This document shows positions 8,844 through 16,813 of a stretch of 64,000 nucleotides of DNA, in pieces. The number at the start of each line of letters is the position of its first letter. The first letter of the stretch is position 1. A model generated the notes under the pieces. That model made no database searches, was not told the DNA's origin, and saw nothing but the letters and a program-made list of their open reading frames with translations. Origin of the DNA: Pseudomonadota bacterium. Its GTDB lineage: Bacteria; Myxococcota_A; UBA796; SXON01. Location: contig SXON01000121.1 in NCBI GenBank assembly GCA_005778355.1, forward strand, positions 1 to 64,000, written 5' to 3'. A program made the translations under genes and the position numbers.

Positions 8844-8904
8844 GGTGTACCTCCGCACCAGAGCGTAGCAGCTCCCGGCTCTACTTAGGTTATACGCCGT
8901 TAGT

Positions 8905-8917
8905 TTACGATTCGTAA
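8905..8917. promoter_or_regulatory. Odd-centred palindrome TTACGATTCGTAA
   Basis: A 13-base inverted repeat in an unusually AT-rich 80-base spacer between the GMC gene and the upstream 258-residue gene. On the minus strand it is followed by TATAAC, a plausible -10 box about 55 bases before the GMC start. It could be an operator giving the GMC gene its own promoter, or a weak terminator for the upstream gene. Confidence 0.4.
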
Positions 8918-8924
8918 TCGCGGA

Positions 8925-9701
8925 CTATTGGCCCGGGGCGCCGAGCTTGAGCCGATCAGCGGCGCGGGACTGCACCAGCGACACGTTGTCGCCCGGGAAG
9001 CCGGGCGGGTAGTCCGCCACCAGCTCCTTCGCGTGGAACTGGAGCCGGACGCGGTCCTGTTGCCGCGGCTCGGAGCCGCCCGAGTAGAGCGTCCACTCCA
9101 GCTCGAAGTCGCCGGTGATGTCGGAGGTGCTGAAGGTCGAGGTGTGCTCTTGCGCGTTGGCGCTGGAGAGGTCGATGCTGGTGCTCGATTCCTGGGCACT
9201 GGGAAGGCGGCGGCTGCAAAGCGTCATCGCCTGGCTGGCCCCGTCCGCGCTGGCCACCTTCACGCCCACTTTGAGCTTGTTGTTGCTGTCCCAGCCATAG
9301 CCAAGCTCGAAGCCGGGCACGGGCTGCTTGTGGTTGTTGTCGTCGAAGTCCACGGTGGTGTTGCCAGCGGGCACCGTGAGCCATGCGCTCCGGCGGGCGA
9401 TCATCTTGTTGTGCCAGGGCCAGCTGAACTTGCCGCCGTACTCCACCCGGACCTCGATGACGTCGCCCTGCTGCACGTTCACCGTGTTGCAGGTGATGTC
9501 GCCGTCGGCGCTGTCGAAGCTCAGCGTGGTGGCCTGGGCGCCGTTCTTGTAGACGGCGCCGGTCACCTCGGCCGGATTCCAGCCGTAGTCGGCGTAGTTG
9601 AGGAGCCGCGAGGAGGCGGCGAGCGAGAGCACGCCGCCGTTGATGTCGACGCGGATGGTCGTGCGCGGGCCGCCGCGGAACCAGTCGATAATCACGCCCA
9701 T
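8925..9701 (-). CDS. Hypothetical beta-rich protein downstream of the CHAT protease
   Basis: A 258-residue protein without recognisable family, signal peptide or membrane segment. It starts MGVIIDWFRGGPRTTIRV and has alternating hydrophobic/polar strands throughout (VNVQQGDVIEVRVEY, FELEWTLYSG), so a beta-sandwich or beta-propeller-like fold is likely. Ser/Thr-rich segments occur near residues 165-195 (QESSTSIDLSSANAQEHTST). It lies 45 bases after the CHAT gene on the same strand and may be that protease's partner or target; this is inference from position. Confidence 0.65.
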   Translation of the reverse strand: MGVIIDWFRGGPRTTIRVDINGGVLSLAASSRLLNYADYGWNPAEVTGAVYKNGAQATTLSFDSADGDITCNTVNVQQGDVIEVRVEYGGKFSWPWHNKMIARRSAWLTVPAGNTTVDFDDNNHKQPVPGFELGYGWDSNNKLKVGVKVASADGASQAMTLCSRRLPSAQESSTSIDLSSANAQEHTSTFSTSDITGDFELEWTLYSGGSEPRQQDRVRLQFHAKELVADYPPGFPGDNVSLVQSRAADRLKLGAPGQ

Positions 9702-9746
9702 GGGAACACTCCGGTGCGGCGGGAGTGTGCCCCGGCAGCCCCGTTC

Positions 9747-12071
9747 CTACCGGCGGAACACCGCGGCTGCCGCCCACACACGAGGAGGAAGGCCCATGAT
9801 TCGCAGGCGCTCGCTGGCCTGGGCCACCCCCGATTCCAATCGCGAAATGGGATCCACGGCGGCGAGGGCCCGGAAGAGCGCGTGGGCCTCGTCGTCGCGG
9901 AGCGCCCAGCGGGTGCCGACCACCGCCGAGGCGCCACTGGCGAGGAAGGCCTCGGCGAGCGAGTGCTCGACGCCCCACGCCCGGGGTGCCGGAGCGCTGG
10001 CACAGCCGGCAAGCAAGACCACCGGCTGGCCCCGCAGCCGGTGGGCGGCGATCTCCACCGGACCCACCGCGGCGTCGGCGAAACGAAGGCGCGGCAAGCC
10101 GCTGTCGCGCGCCACGTGGAGGCCGAGGTGCACCAGACCGAGCGCCGGGGCCTCACGGAGCGCCGCCCAGGTGGCGGCAGGCCCCTCGCGGCGAAGCGCG
10201 CCGGGCAGCTCCTCCAGGTCGCGGGCGCTGAGCGGCAGGTCGCCCTCGGCGTCGGCGATGCTCAGCACCTCCGCCACGTCGGGACGGCGCAAGTAGGCAG
10301 CGCCCCGGCCGAGCGCCTCGGTCACGGCGAGCGGACCGCCACCGAGCAGGGGCCCGAAGAGCGCCCAGGGCGCGCCGTCGAGGAGACCGTCGGAGGCCAC
10401 GACGAGGTGGGGGGGAAGCTCCGCCGCCTGCAGCTCCAGCACCGCCAGAAGGCCGCCAGCGGCCGAGACCACGTCGCCCTCGCCCATCGCGGCGTCGCGG
10501 GCGGCCCGCACGGCGGCGCGGACCTCGGCCGGGCTCGCCGCGAGCGCCCGTGCCGAGCTCCCGGGGCCAGCGCGCAGCACCCCCGCCGGGGTGACCGCCA
10601 GCACCAGCGCGGGCACCCCTGGGAAGCTCGCCGCGTCGAGGAAGCGCCAGCGCAAGAGCTCAGCCGCCAGCGCCGGATGCCGGGCCACCGCGAGCCCGGC
10701 CAGGAAGGCCAGGGGACGGGCGTCCCAGGCGCTGAGCCCGGGGCCGTCGAGACCGGCGAGCAGGCCCCGCAGCGCCGCAACCGTGGCCCGCGCCGCTTCG
10801 TCGTTGTCGCACGCGGTCCACGCCGCCACGGCGTGCCACAGGCGGACCTCCAGTGGACGCGTCGGCGCCTCGGGCGGGAGCGCCGCGGTCGCGGCCACAC
10901 GTGGGCCGGCCTGGGCGAGCGCGAGCGCCCGCATCACCTCGCGCAGGTACGCGCGGTCGGAGCCGGGCGCCGAGCGGTCGGCCTCCACCGCGCGCGCCAC
11001 CGCCTCCGGGTCGAGCTGCCAGGTTGCGTGGTACCACTGGATCGGCAGGTGGCTAGTGCTCAGCGGATCGAGCGCCCGCGCCGCCGCCAGCCACGCCTCG
11101 GTGCGCTCGGCGTCGCCCGCGAGCAGCGCGCGGATCGACTGCGCCCGCGCGGCCTGGGAGGCCCGCGCAGGCGAGAGCGGGGCGCGGGCCACCAGCTCGT
11201 CGAGCACGGCGCCGGCGTCGTCGTGGTAGCCGAGCCCGAGGAGCGCACTCGCTAGCCCCAGCGTGCTGCGAACCGCCGAGCCCTCGTCGCCCCGGGCCTC
11301 GGCGAGCTGGCGCGCCCGCGAGAAGAGCTCCACCGCATCCCGCTCACGTCCCTCGCGGCCGGCCTGCGCCGCAGCCTCCACGGCGGCCTCCACCTCGGGC
11401 TGCCCCGGCGGGTAGTCGGCTTCCCGGATGCGCAGCGGCAAGGTCGGCTGTGCGGCGGCCACCCGCAGCTGGCGCGCATGCACCCGCTCGCGCGGCAATT
11501 GCTCGATCCAGCCCCGGCCGTAGGCGCCGACGAGGTCGCGGAGCCACACCTCCAGCAGCGTCGGCTCCACCTCCACGCCGAGGCCGAGCGCCACCACGTC
11601 GGTGGCCGATGGCGCCGCCAGCGGCACGCTCGCCCGGGCCAGGCCACCGTCGCGGGTGGATGTGGCCAGATGGAACACCTCGCCGGCGTCATCCACGCGG
11701 AAAACCGACACCTGCACCGCCGCCGAGTCCTCCGCGCGCACGCCGCCCGCGTCGAGGCTGAGTGTGAGCGGCACGTCGCGGTAGGCCCCGTCCATCGCCG
11801 GGAAATGAGCGGCCAAGGCCACCGCGCGGCTCGGGGCGGGTCGCTGCGACCGGGCAAGCACACGGGCCAGGTCGAGCGCCGGCGGCTCGTCGTCGTTGCC
11901 CGACCGCGCGCGAGCCAGGCCCAGGAGCGCCGCGTCCACACGACCCAGGCGCTGGCAGGCGGCGCAGGCCTCGAAGTGTCGCCGCGCCCACTCGGGCCAG
12001 TCGGCGCGGTGCCGAGGGGACAGGCCGCCCCCCAGCCACCCCTCCTCCACCAGTCGCGCGTGCTCGTTCAC
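9747..12071 (-). CDS. CHAT-domain (caspase-like) protease with N-terminal zinc-finger-like segment
   Basis: A 774-residue protein. Near residue 35, HFEACAACQRL resembles the H-x3-C-x2-C zinc motif of anti-sigma factors. The middle is Ala-rich and helical, with TPR-like content (ELFSRARQLAEARGDEGSA). The last 130 residues are a CHAT domain, with catalytic His652 in VHLGLHVA and Cys690 in LLAGCASA, then the conserved GASAVVGTRWALRDD. CHAT proteins are separase/caspase-clan cysteine proteases used in bacterial stress and defence pathways. Its start overlaps the sigma-factor stop by 4 bases, so the two are translationally coupled. The zinc-like N-terminus suggests it may also restrain that sigma factor. 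Confidence 0.85.
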   Translation of the reverse strand: MNEHARLVEEGWLGGGLSPRHRADWPEWARRHFEACAACQRLGRVDAALLGLARARSGNDDEPPALDLARVLARSQRPAPSRAVALAAHFPAMDGAYRDVPLTLSLDAGGVRAEDSAAVQVSVFRVDDAGEVFHLATSTRDGGLARASVPLAAPSATDVVALGLGVEVEPTLLEVWLRDLVGAYGRGWIEQLPRERVHARQLRVAAAQPTLPLRIREADYPPGQPEVEAAVEAAAQAGREGRERDAVELFSRARQLAEARGDEGSAVRSTLGLASALLGLGYHDDAGAVLDELVARAPLSPARASQAARAQSIRALLAGDAERTEAWLAAARALDPLSTSHLPIQWYHATWQLDPEAVARAVEADRSAPGSDRAYLREVMRALALAQAGPRVAATAALPPEAPTRPLEVRLWHAVAAWTACDNDEAARATVAALRGLLAGLDGPGLSAWDARPLAFLAGLAVARHPALAAELLRWRFLDAASFPGVPALVLAVTPAGVLRAGPGSSARALAASPAEVRAAVRAARDAAMGEGDVVSAAGGLLAVLELQAAELPPHLVVASDGLLDGAPWALFGPLLGGGPLAVTEALGRGAAYLRRPDVAEVLSIADAEGDLPLSARDLEELPGALRREGPAATWAALREAPALGLVHLGLHVARDSGLPRLRFADAAVGPVEIAAHRLRGQPVVLLAGCASAPAPRAWGVEHSLAEAFLASGASAVVGTRWALRDDEAHALFRALAAVDPISRLESGVAQASERLRIMGLPPRVWAAAAVFRR

Positions 12072-12646
12072 TCCTCACCCCGCAGGCCCAGTGCAGCGGC
12101 GATGCTCGCACGCAACCGGTACCGACGCCCCTGGATCGCCCGCTCACCCAGCCGCAGGCCGAGGCGGCGCTCGATGGCTTCGGAAAGTTGACCGTCGCTC
12201 ATCTCGGTGTCGAGAGCCTCGAAGATCATCAGCGCGACGGGATCGAGTCCGGCCAGCACCGCCCGAATCGCAAGGTCGCATTCCACGGCGGAGGGGTCGC
12301 CCACCCTAAGAAAAAACAAGTCCGTCGACGCGTCAACTTGACGCGCCCGCGCTCGGCAGAGGCTCTGGCGACGCGTGAGGCACTCGTAGCGGACGAGGGT
12401 GAATACCCACGGCACAAACCCACTCCCCTGGAACGTGTGCCACTCCGCAGCCACGCGGGCCATGGCCTCCTGGAGCGTGTCGTCGACCTCGACCTCGGGC
12501 ACGCCAGCCGCGAGCGCGAGGCGCTTCAAACCCGGATAGTACAGCTTCCACGTGCAGCCGAGGGCCACGGGCAGGTTGCCGGAGTCTACCGACTCGCGCA
12601 ACATCTCGGCCAGCAACGCTGGATCACGCGGGAGGGCCTTCGACAC
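12068..12646 (-). CDS. ECF-like sigma-70 family RNA polymerase sigma factor
   Basis: A 192-residue protein with a region 2 core (VDDTLQEAMARVAAEWHTF, then WVFTLVRYECLTRRQ) and a region 4-like helix-turn-helix near the C-terminus (DGQLSEAIERRLGLRLGERA). Region 4 is divergent, so promoter choice is likely specialised. Coupling by a 4-base overlap to a CHAT protease with a zinc-finger-like N-terminus suggests a sigma/anti-sigma-type pair in which signalling triggers transcription and proteolysis. The target promoters are unknown. Confidence 0.8.
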   Translation of the reverse strand: MSKALPRDPALLAEMLRESVDSGNLPVALGCTWKLYYPGLKRLALAAGVPEVEVDDTLQEAMARVAAEWHTFQGSGFVPWVFTLVRYECLTRRQSLCRARARQVDASTDLFFLRVGDPSAVECDLAIRAVLAGLDPVALMIFEALDTEMSDGQLSEAIERRLGLRLGERAIQGRRYRLRASIAAALGLRGEE

Positions 12647-12703
12647 CCAGCGAGCGTATCAGACATGTGGCAAAGTGTCGCGCATCGAAGAAGGGCGGCG
12701 ACT

Positions 12704-12719
12704 GTTTCCACGTGGAAAT
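12704..12719. promoter_or_regulatory. parS-like palindrome GTTTCCACGTGGAAAT
   Basis: TTTCCACGTGGAAA at 12705-12718 is a perfect 14-base palindrome in the spacer between the sigma gene and the receiver-EAL gene. The inner TTCCACGTGGAA equals the core of a Myxococcus-type parS (GTTCCACGTGGAAC, from memory), but the flanking bases are T/A instead of G/C. It could be a weak ParB site or an unrelated operator. Confidence 0.5.
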
Positions 12720-12789
12720 ACCGGTGGGGTATTCAGCGCGATGTACCCGGGGACACCACCTCTGACAGACAGCAGTGTAGCATGGGGGT

Positions 12790-13983
12790 ATGACCAACAC
12801 CACCCGCAAGGACGTTGGGGCGTCGGACGAGCTCTTGACTTGGCGTCCCGTGCTCGTCGTCGACGACGAGCCGCTCGTGCTCCTGGCCACGGCCCGCCTG
12901 CTCGAGGCGGCCGGCTTCAGCGTGGTGCGGGCCGAGGGGGGTGACGAGGCGCTCGCCGCGCTCGACGCCCGGTCCTTCGCGGTGGTCCTCTCAGACATCA
13001 ATATGCCCCGAGCCTCCGGTCTCGACGTCCTGCGGGCGGTCCGCGATCGCGACCTCGACGTGCCGGTGGTGCTCATCACCGGCGCCCCCACCCTCGCCGG
13101 GGCGGCGGAAGCCGTGGCGTGGGGGGCCTTTCGTTACCTCGTGAAGCCGGTCGACTCGACCGCGCTCGTGGAGGTGATGGCACACGCGGTGCGGCTACAC
13201 CGGATCGCCCAGATCAAGCGCGAGGCGCTGGCCGCCGTGTCGAACGGGGGCGTCGGCATCGGCGAGCGTGCCGCGCTCCTCGCGAGCTTCGAACGGGCGC
13301 TGTCCACCCTCTGGCTCGCGGCGCAGCCCATCGTCGATGGCGGTGAACGGTCGGCCCACGGCTTCGAGTTGCTGCTCCGGACCGGCGAGCCTGCCCTGCC
13401 CCACCCCGGGGCGGTGATCGACGCCGCCGAGCGGCTTGGGCGTGTCCACGAGCTCGGGCAGGCCGTGCGGGAGGCCGCCGCGCGTTGCGCGGAGAGCGCG
13501 CCGCCGGGGAGCCTGCTCTTCGTGAACCTTCACAGCCGCGACCTTGACGACCCCCACCTCGTCGACCCGGCCTCCTCGCTGTCGAAGGTAGCCGAGCGCG
13601 TGGTGCTCGAGGTCACCGAGCGCGCCGCGATCGACGAGGTGAGGGACGCTCGGGCCCGGGTGGCCGACCTCCGGAGGCTCGGCTTCCGGGTGGCCATCGA
13701 CGATCTGGGCGCCGGCTACTCGGGGCTCACCAGTTTCGCAGCGTTGGAGCCAGAGTATGTGAAACTCGATATGTCATTGGTGCGGGGCATCGACACCTCG
13801 GCCACCCGCCAGCGCCTGGTGGGTGCCCTCTCCTCGGCCTGCGCCGAGCTCGGCGTCCGCGTGGTGGCCGAGGGCATCGAGACCACCGGCGAGCGCGACA
13901 GCGTGGCCCGGCTCGGCTGCCACCTCCTCCAGGGCTACCGCTTCGCCCGCCCGGCCCCGCCCTTCCCCGGGCACTGCTGGTAG
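12790..13983 (+). CDS. Response regulator with EAL (c-di-GMP phosphodiesterase) output
   Basis: 397 residues. Residues about 18-135 form a receiver with VLVVDDEPLVLL, phospho-acceptor Asp in VVLSDINMP and Lys in RYLVKPVD. Residues about 165-397 form an EAL domain. The signature is FELLLR instead of EALLR, but the metal and catalytic positions are kept: N in FVNLHS, E in LEVTER, DD in IDDLGAGYSGL, K in VKLDMS, E in VVAEGIET, Q in LLQGYRFARP. It is therefore probably an active c-di-GMP hydrolase under phosphorylation control. No partner histidine kinase is adjacent; HDOD and GGDEF-like genes follow. Confidence 0.9.
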   Translation: MTNTTRKDVGASDELLTWRPVLVVDDEPLVLLATARLLEAAGFSVVRAEGGDEALAALDARSFAVVLSDINMPRASGLDVLRAVRDRDLDVPVVLITGAPTLAGAAEAVAWGAFRYLVKPVDSTALVEVMAHAVRLHRIAQIKREALAAVSNGGVGIGERAALLASFERALSTLWLAAQPIVDGGERSAHGFELLLRTGEPALPHPGAVIDAAERLGRVHELGQAVREAAARCAESAPPGSLLFVNLHSRDLDDPHLVDPASSLSKVAERVVLEVTERAAIDEVRDARARVADLRRLGFRVAIDDLGAGYSGLTSFAALEPEYVKLDMSLVRGIDTSATRQRLVGALSSACAELGVRVVAEGIETTGERDSVARLGCHLLQGYRFARPAPPFPGHCW

Positions 13984-13989
13984 TGGACC

Positions 13990-14017
13990 GCGAAATATTC
14001 GCGCGACATGTTGTCGC
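13990..14017. promoter_or_regulatory. Two adjacent short inverted repeats after the receiver-EAL gene
   Basis: GCGAAATATTCGC (13990-14002) is directly followed by GCGACA-TGT-TGTCGC (14003-14017). Both can form small hairpins in an AT-richer patch starting six bases after the EAL stop. With no T-tract they are not a classical terminator. They may be operator sites for the HDOD gene at 14152, whose leader otherwise shows nothing clear. Confidence 0.35.
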
Positions 14018-14151
14018 ACCAGTATCAAACACGCGAATCACTCAGAACTCGCTGCTCGCCGCGTGTGCTGCGCAAAATTGCCACTTCAGATCGGGCTGCG
14101 ACAATCCGTCCTAGGGCGAGCCCGTAGAGGGTCACGAGCAGGGAGCAGACC

Positions 14152-15114
14152 ATGGACACAATCCGCGAGAGCGGCACGCCCGAGGCGTGTCCGACGACAA
14201 CCCCGGTGGAGAGCGCCGGTCGCACGACGCCCACCCCACTTGACGAGGCCGCGCAGTGGCTACAGGAGGCCGCCGACGCGCACCCGGGACTTGTGCTCCC
14301 ACCCGCCGCCGCGCGGGCGCTCGAGCTCGTCGCCGAGTCGACCTTCAACCCCGCCGCCGTGGCCCACGCCCTCCAGGCCGATCCCGCCCTGGCCGTTCCG
14401 GCGCTGCAGAAGGCGAACGGCCTACTTTTCACCTGCCGGGGCGACAACCTCGAGTCGGCGCTGCGGCGGCTCGGCGCTCGCGGAAGCCGCGACGTGGTGC
14501 TGACGGTCGCCACGTTGCGGTCGCTGCGCGTGACCACCGACCCGCAACTTGGCCAGTGGCTACGGCAACGAGCGGAGGCGACCGCCCTCACCGCCTCGGT
14601 GATCGACTTGGTTCTCGGGTCTACCCGGCCCGACGCCTACGCCGCTGGCCTTGTGCACGACCTCGGCTGGGCCCTCGGCCACGCCGTGCTGGCCGAGCAG
14701 CCGGCCGAGTCACGACCGGTGTTGTTCGCGGACGCGCGCCTGAGCCGCGAGGTGGTGAGTCGTTGTCACGTGGCGCTCGGCACCCGGGTGGCGGCAGCGT
14801 GGGGGCTCCCCGGCGCGGTCATCGACGCGGTGGGGGAGCACCACGGCTCGCACGTGCGGGGCGACAGTGTGGCGGCGGTGGTACGTGCCGCGCTCGCCAC
14901 GATCAACAGCCTCGGGGTCGGCTCGGAGGGCCCGGCGTTCGAGATCTCCGCGCTCGCCGCCCTGGGGCTCTCGGGCGACGCCGTGGCGGCCGTGCCCACG
15001 GCCGCCTTCGGCACCCTGCGACGTCACGGGGTCGTGCAGGACCGTCGTTACGACGGTGGGCAAACGGTCGGCGACCGCGAGCGCCGCCTGCTCCGGTACC
15101 TCGGATCAGCCTAG
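14152..15114 (+). CDS. HDOD-domain signalling protein
   Basis: 320 residues from an ATG with GGGAG 8 bases upstream. After a polar N-terminus of about 40 residues the protein is an HDOD domain: LPPAAARALELVAESTFNPA, then DPALAVPALQKANG, an HD-type helix GLVHDLGWALGHAVL and CHVALGTRVAAAWGLP followed by GEHHGSH. HDOD proteins are non-enzymatic or weakly enzymatic relatives of HD phosphohydrolases that act in c-di-GMP and stress signalling. It sits between an EAL regulator and a GGDEF-like protein. Its stop overlaps that of the convergent GGDEF-like gene by 4 bases. Confidence 0.87.
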   Translation: MDTIRESGTPEACPTTTPVESAGRTTPTPLDEAAQWLQEAADAHPGLVLPPAAARALELVAESTFNPAAVAHALQADPALAVPALQKANGLLFTCRGDNLESALRRLGARGSRDVVLTVATLRSLRVTTDPQLGQWLRQRAEATALTASVIDLVLGSTRPDAYAAGLVHDLGWALGHAVLAEQPAESRPVLFADARLSREVVSRCHVALGTRVAAAWGLPGAVIDAVGEHHGSHVRGDSVAAVVRAALATINSLGVGSEGPAFEISALAALGLSGDAVAAVPTAAFGTLRRHGVVQDRRYDGGQTVGDRERRLLRYLGSA

Positions 15115-15956
15115 TGGAGCGGCCCCGTGACCACGCGACGCGCCGGGCGCGCAAGGGCGAGCACCACGTCGATGTCGCCCTCGCGGGCGAGCGCCGCGCC
15201 GACGTCGATCGCCTCGTGGCGGAGTCGCCGATCGGTCGGCGCGGTGCTCTCGAGCCCCGCAGCCAGTTTGTCGACGACCCTCGCGAGCGCGGCCCCGTCT
15301 GGCACGCCCGAGAGGGCCACCATCACCTCCCCGGTCGCCACCACGGCCACCCGGTCGCCCCCTCGCAACGCCACCCGCACGCGACGCGCGAGCGCCATCG
15401 CCGATCGGGCGCGGTCGTCGCCGGCCTCCACCCCGACTGGGCGCAGGAGCAAGACGGCGTCGGCGAGCCCGGGCGCCCGCATCCGGTGCAACCACAGGCG
15501 GGCCGTCTGCATCGCCTCCACCATCACCGGCTGGCCGGGCGGCGGCGCGAGGGTCTCGGCAAGCCAGTGGCGCTCCACGAGGACAATCGCCAGCGACACG
15601 GCGAGTTCGACGGTGACTCGCTGCGCCGGGGTCGGCCTGTGGCCCGCCGGCGCGCCCACCACCACCTGTCCCCAGCACGGGCCGTTTCCGCCCTGCATCG
15701 AGAGCTGCCAGCCCGCGTCGAAGCCCACTTCGAGGGCCCAGGCCCGTAGCTCAGGATCCCAGCTGGCGGCCGCTTGGGGTGGCAGGTCGAGGGCGCCGGG
15801 TGGGTGCGCCGGGAGCTCGTCGGGTAAGACCCTGCAGCGAAGGCCGTCGGCCGCCCCGGCGAACCAGCACTCGAGCCCGCCGAGCAGCTCGTCGAGCGGG
15901 GCACGCTCGCTGGCCACGCGGAGCAGGGTGGCAAGGGGGGCGAGGTCGGGTTTCAC
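15111..15956 (-). CDS. Degenerate GGDEF-like protein with N-terminal sensory region
   Basis: 281 residues from the GTG at 15956, which has GGAG 10 bases upstream. The reading frame runs open further into the tRNA region, but nothing protein-like lies there. Residues about 1-130 look like a GAF-type sensory fold (WQLSMQGGNGPCWGQVVVGA). Residues about 165-281 follow the GGDEF pattern (RARSAMALARRVRVALRGGDRVAVVATGEVMVALSG), but the GG(D/E)EF signature is replaced by ATGEVM. It is probably inactive and may bind nucleotide or act by protein contact. The GGDEF reading is mine and moderately secure. Confidence 0.6.
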   Translation of the reverse strand: MKPDLAPLATLLRVASERAPLDELLGGLECWFAGAADGLRCRVLPDELPAHPPGALDLPPQAAASWDPELRAWALEVGFDAGWQLSMQGGNGPCWGQVVVGAPAGHRPTPAQRVTVELAVSLAIVLVERHWLAETLAPPPGQPVMVEAMQTARLWLHRMRAPGLADAVLLLRPVGVEAGDDRARSAMALARRVRVALRGGDRVAVVATGEVMVALSGVPDGAALARVVDKLAAGLESTAPTDRRLRHEAIDVGAALAREGDIDVVLALARPARRVVTGPLH

Positions 15957-16142
15957 CGGGTATCTACTCCATCTTGCGCACAGTGATCTCGGGTGGCCGC
16001 GCAGATCGAGGAATCGGAAACAAGACCGGCGATGAAGAGGGGGGGGCACTACCAGGAAGCCGGTCCCGGGACGCCCCCAGCCGTGGCGCCAGAGCCGAGG
16101 CGACGGTAAAGCCCGTCCCGAACTCCTGCTTCGAGGTGAGTG

Positions 16143-16526
16143 ATGCCGGTACTTGGGATGGGTGGCTACTTCTTTCGCGCCAAGGACCCCAAGGGCCTGA
16201 AGGCCTGGTACCGGGAAAATCTGGGCGTGGGCGGCGGCATGGGCACCGACGAGTCGGGGCAGAGCAACGAGTGGGTGTGGTTCACCCGCGGCGGGCCCAT
16301 GGTGTTTGAGCCGTTCAAGGCCGACACCGACTACTTTGCCGCCGACAAGCAGGCGATGATCAACCTGCGAGTGGCCGACATGGATGGCCTGCTCGCGAGC
16401 CTCCGAGCCAAGGGCATCGAGGTGATCACCAAGCCGGAGTGGGACGCCCCAGAGATCGGGCGCTTCGCCCGCGTGCACGACCCGGAGGGCAATGCGATCG
16501 AGCTCTGGGAGCCGGTAGGCGGCTGA
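16143..16526 (+). CDS. VOC (glyoxalase/bleomycin-resistance) superfamily protein
   Basis: 127 residues with the two beta-alpha-beta-beta-beta halves of the vicinal-oxygen-chelate fold. YFFRAKDPKGLKAWYRENLGV opens the first half, and FARVHDPEGNAIELWEP closes the second. The ATG at 16143 follows GAGGTGAG; the GTG three bases earlier is less likely. Small VOC proteins of this kind are metal-dependent lyases, dioxygenases or binding proteins; the last motif retains a metal-binding-type Glu. Function is not assignable further. A hairpin at 16541 separates it from the convergent tRNAs. Confidence 0.87.
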   Translation: MPVLGMGGYFFRAKDPKGLKAWYRENLGVGGGMGTDESGQSNEWVWFTRGGPMVFEPFKADTDYFAADKQAMINLRVADMDGLLASLRAKGIEVITKPEWDAPEIGRFARVHDPEGNAIELWEPVGG

Positions 16527-16540
16527 GCCGACGGCAGAAA

Positions 16541-16570
16541 GGCCCTTCCCTGTTTTCACCGGGAAGGGCC
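16541..16570 (-). terminator. Hairpin terminator between the VOC gene and the tRNA genes
   Basis: GGCCCTTCCC (16541-16550) pairs perfectly with GGGAAGGGCC (16561-16570) around a 10-base loop. Read on the minus strand, the stem is followed by TTTCT, a short U-tract, so it fits best as terminator of the tRNA-Lys/tRNA-Glu transcript. It could also stop the VOC transcript from the other side. Confidence 0.75.
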
Positions 16571-16576
16571 CTGGGG

Positions 16577-16651
16577 TGGTAGTCCCAAGGGGAATTGAAC
16601 CCCTGTTGGCGAGATGAAAACCCGCTGTCCTGACCACTAGACGATGGGACC
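16577..16651 (-). tRNA. tRNA-Glu (anticodon TTC)
   Basis: The minus strand folds as a standard cloverleaf. The acceptor GGTCCCA pairs with TGGGACT, with a G-U pair at the end. The D-arm contains GTCTAGTGGTCAGGAC. The anticodon loop TTTTCAT carries TTC (complement of 16616-16618). The T-arm AGGGGTTCAATTCCCCT is close to that of E. coli tRNA-Glu. Discriminator A and an encoded CCA follow. It lies 17 bases downstream of tRNA-Lys and is probably in the same transcript. Confidence 0.95.
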
Positions 16652-16668
16652 AGAGATGGAGGGCTGGA

Positions 16669-16744
16669 TGGTGGGCCGTGCCGGACTTGAACCGGCGACC
16701 CACGGATTAAAAGTCCGGTGCTCTACCAGCTGAGCTAACGGCCC
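16669..16744 (-). tRNA. tRNA-Lys (anticodon TTT)
   Basis: The minus strand gives GGGCCGT acceptor, D-arm AGCTCAGCTGGTAGAGC, anticodon arm CCGGACTTTTAATCCG... with TTT, T-arm GCCGGTTCAAGTCCGGC and an acceptor 3' strand ending in A plus encoded CCA. It lies 69 bases after the rtcB stop on the same strand and just before tRNA-Glu, so rtcB read-through into the tRNAs is possible. Confidence 0.96.
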
Positions 16745-16813
16745 GCGGCCCCGCTGCTAATCGCGGGCAGGGAGACGGTCAACCCGTCGCCGTGCCACGA
16801 GGTTCACGCGTCG

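Noticed and set aside
7257-8888. 543-codon plus-strand frame opposite the GMC oxidoreductase
   Set aside because: Shadow of the minus-strand gene; no conserved motif.
16534-16576. Riboswitch or small RNA at the hairpin after the VOC gene
   Set aside because: A simple 10-bp stem with short T-tract is fully explained as a tRNA transcript terminator.
15957-16703. Upstream extension of the GGDEF-like frame through the VOC and tRNA region
   Set aside because: It would run antisense through VOC and co-linear with the tRNA-Glu gene, and shows no protein-like sequence; the GTG at 15956 is a good start.
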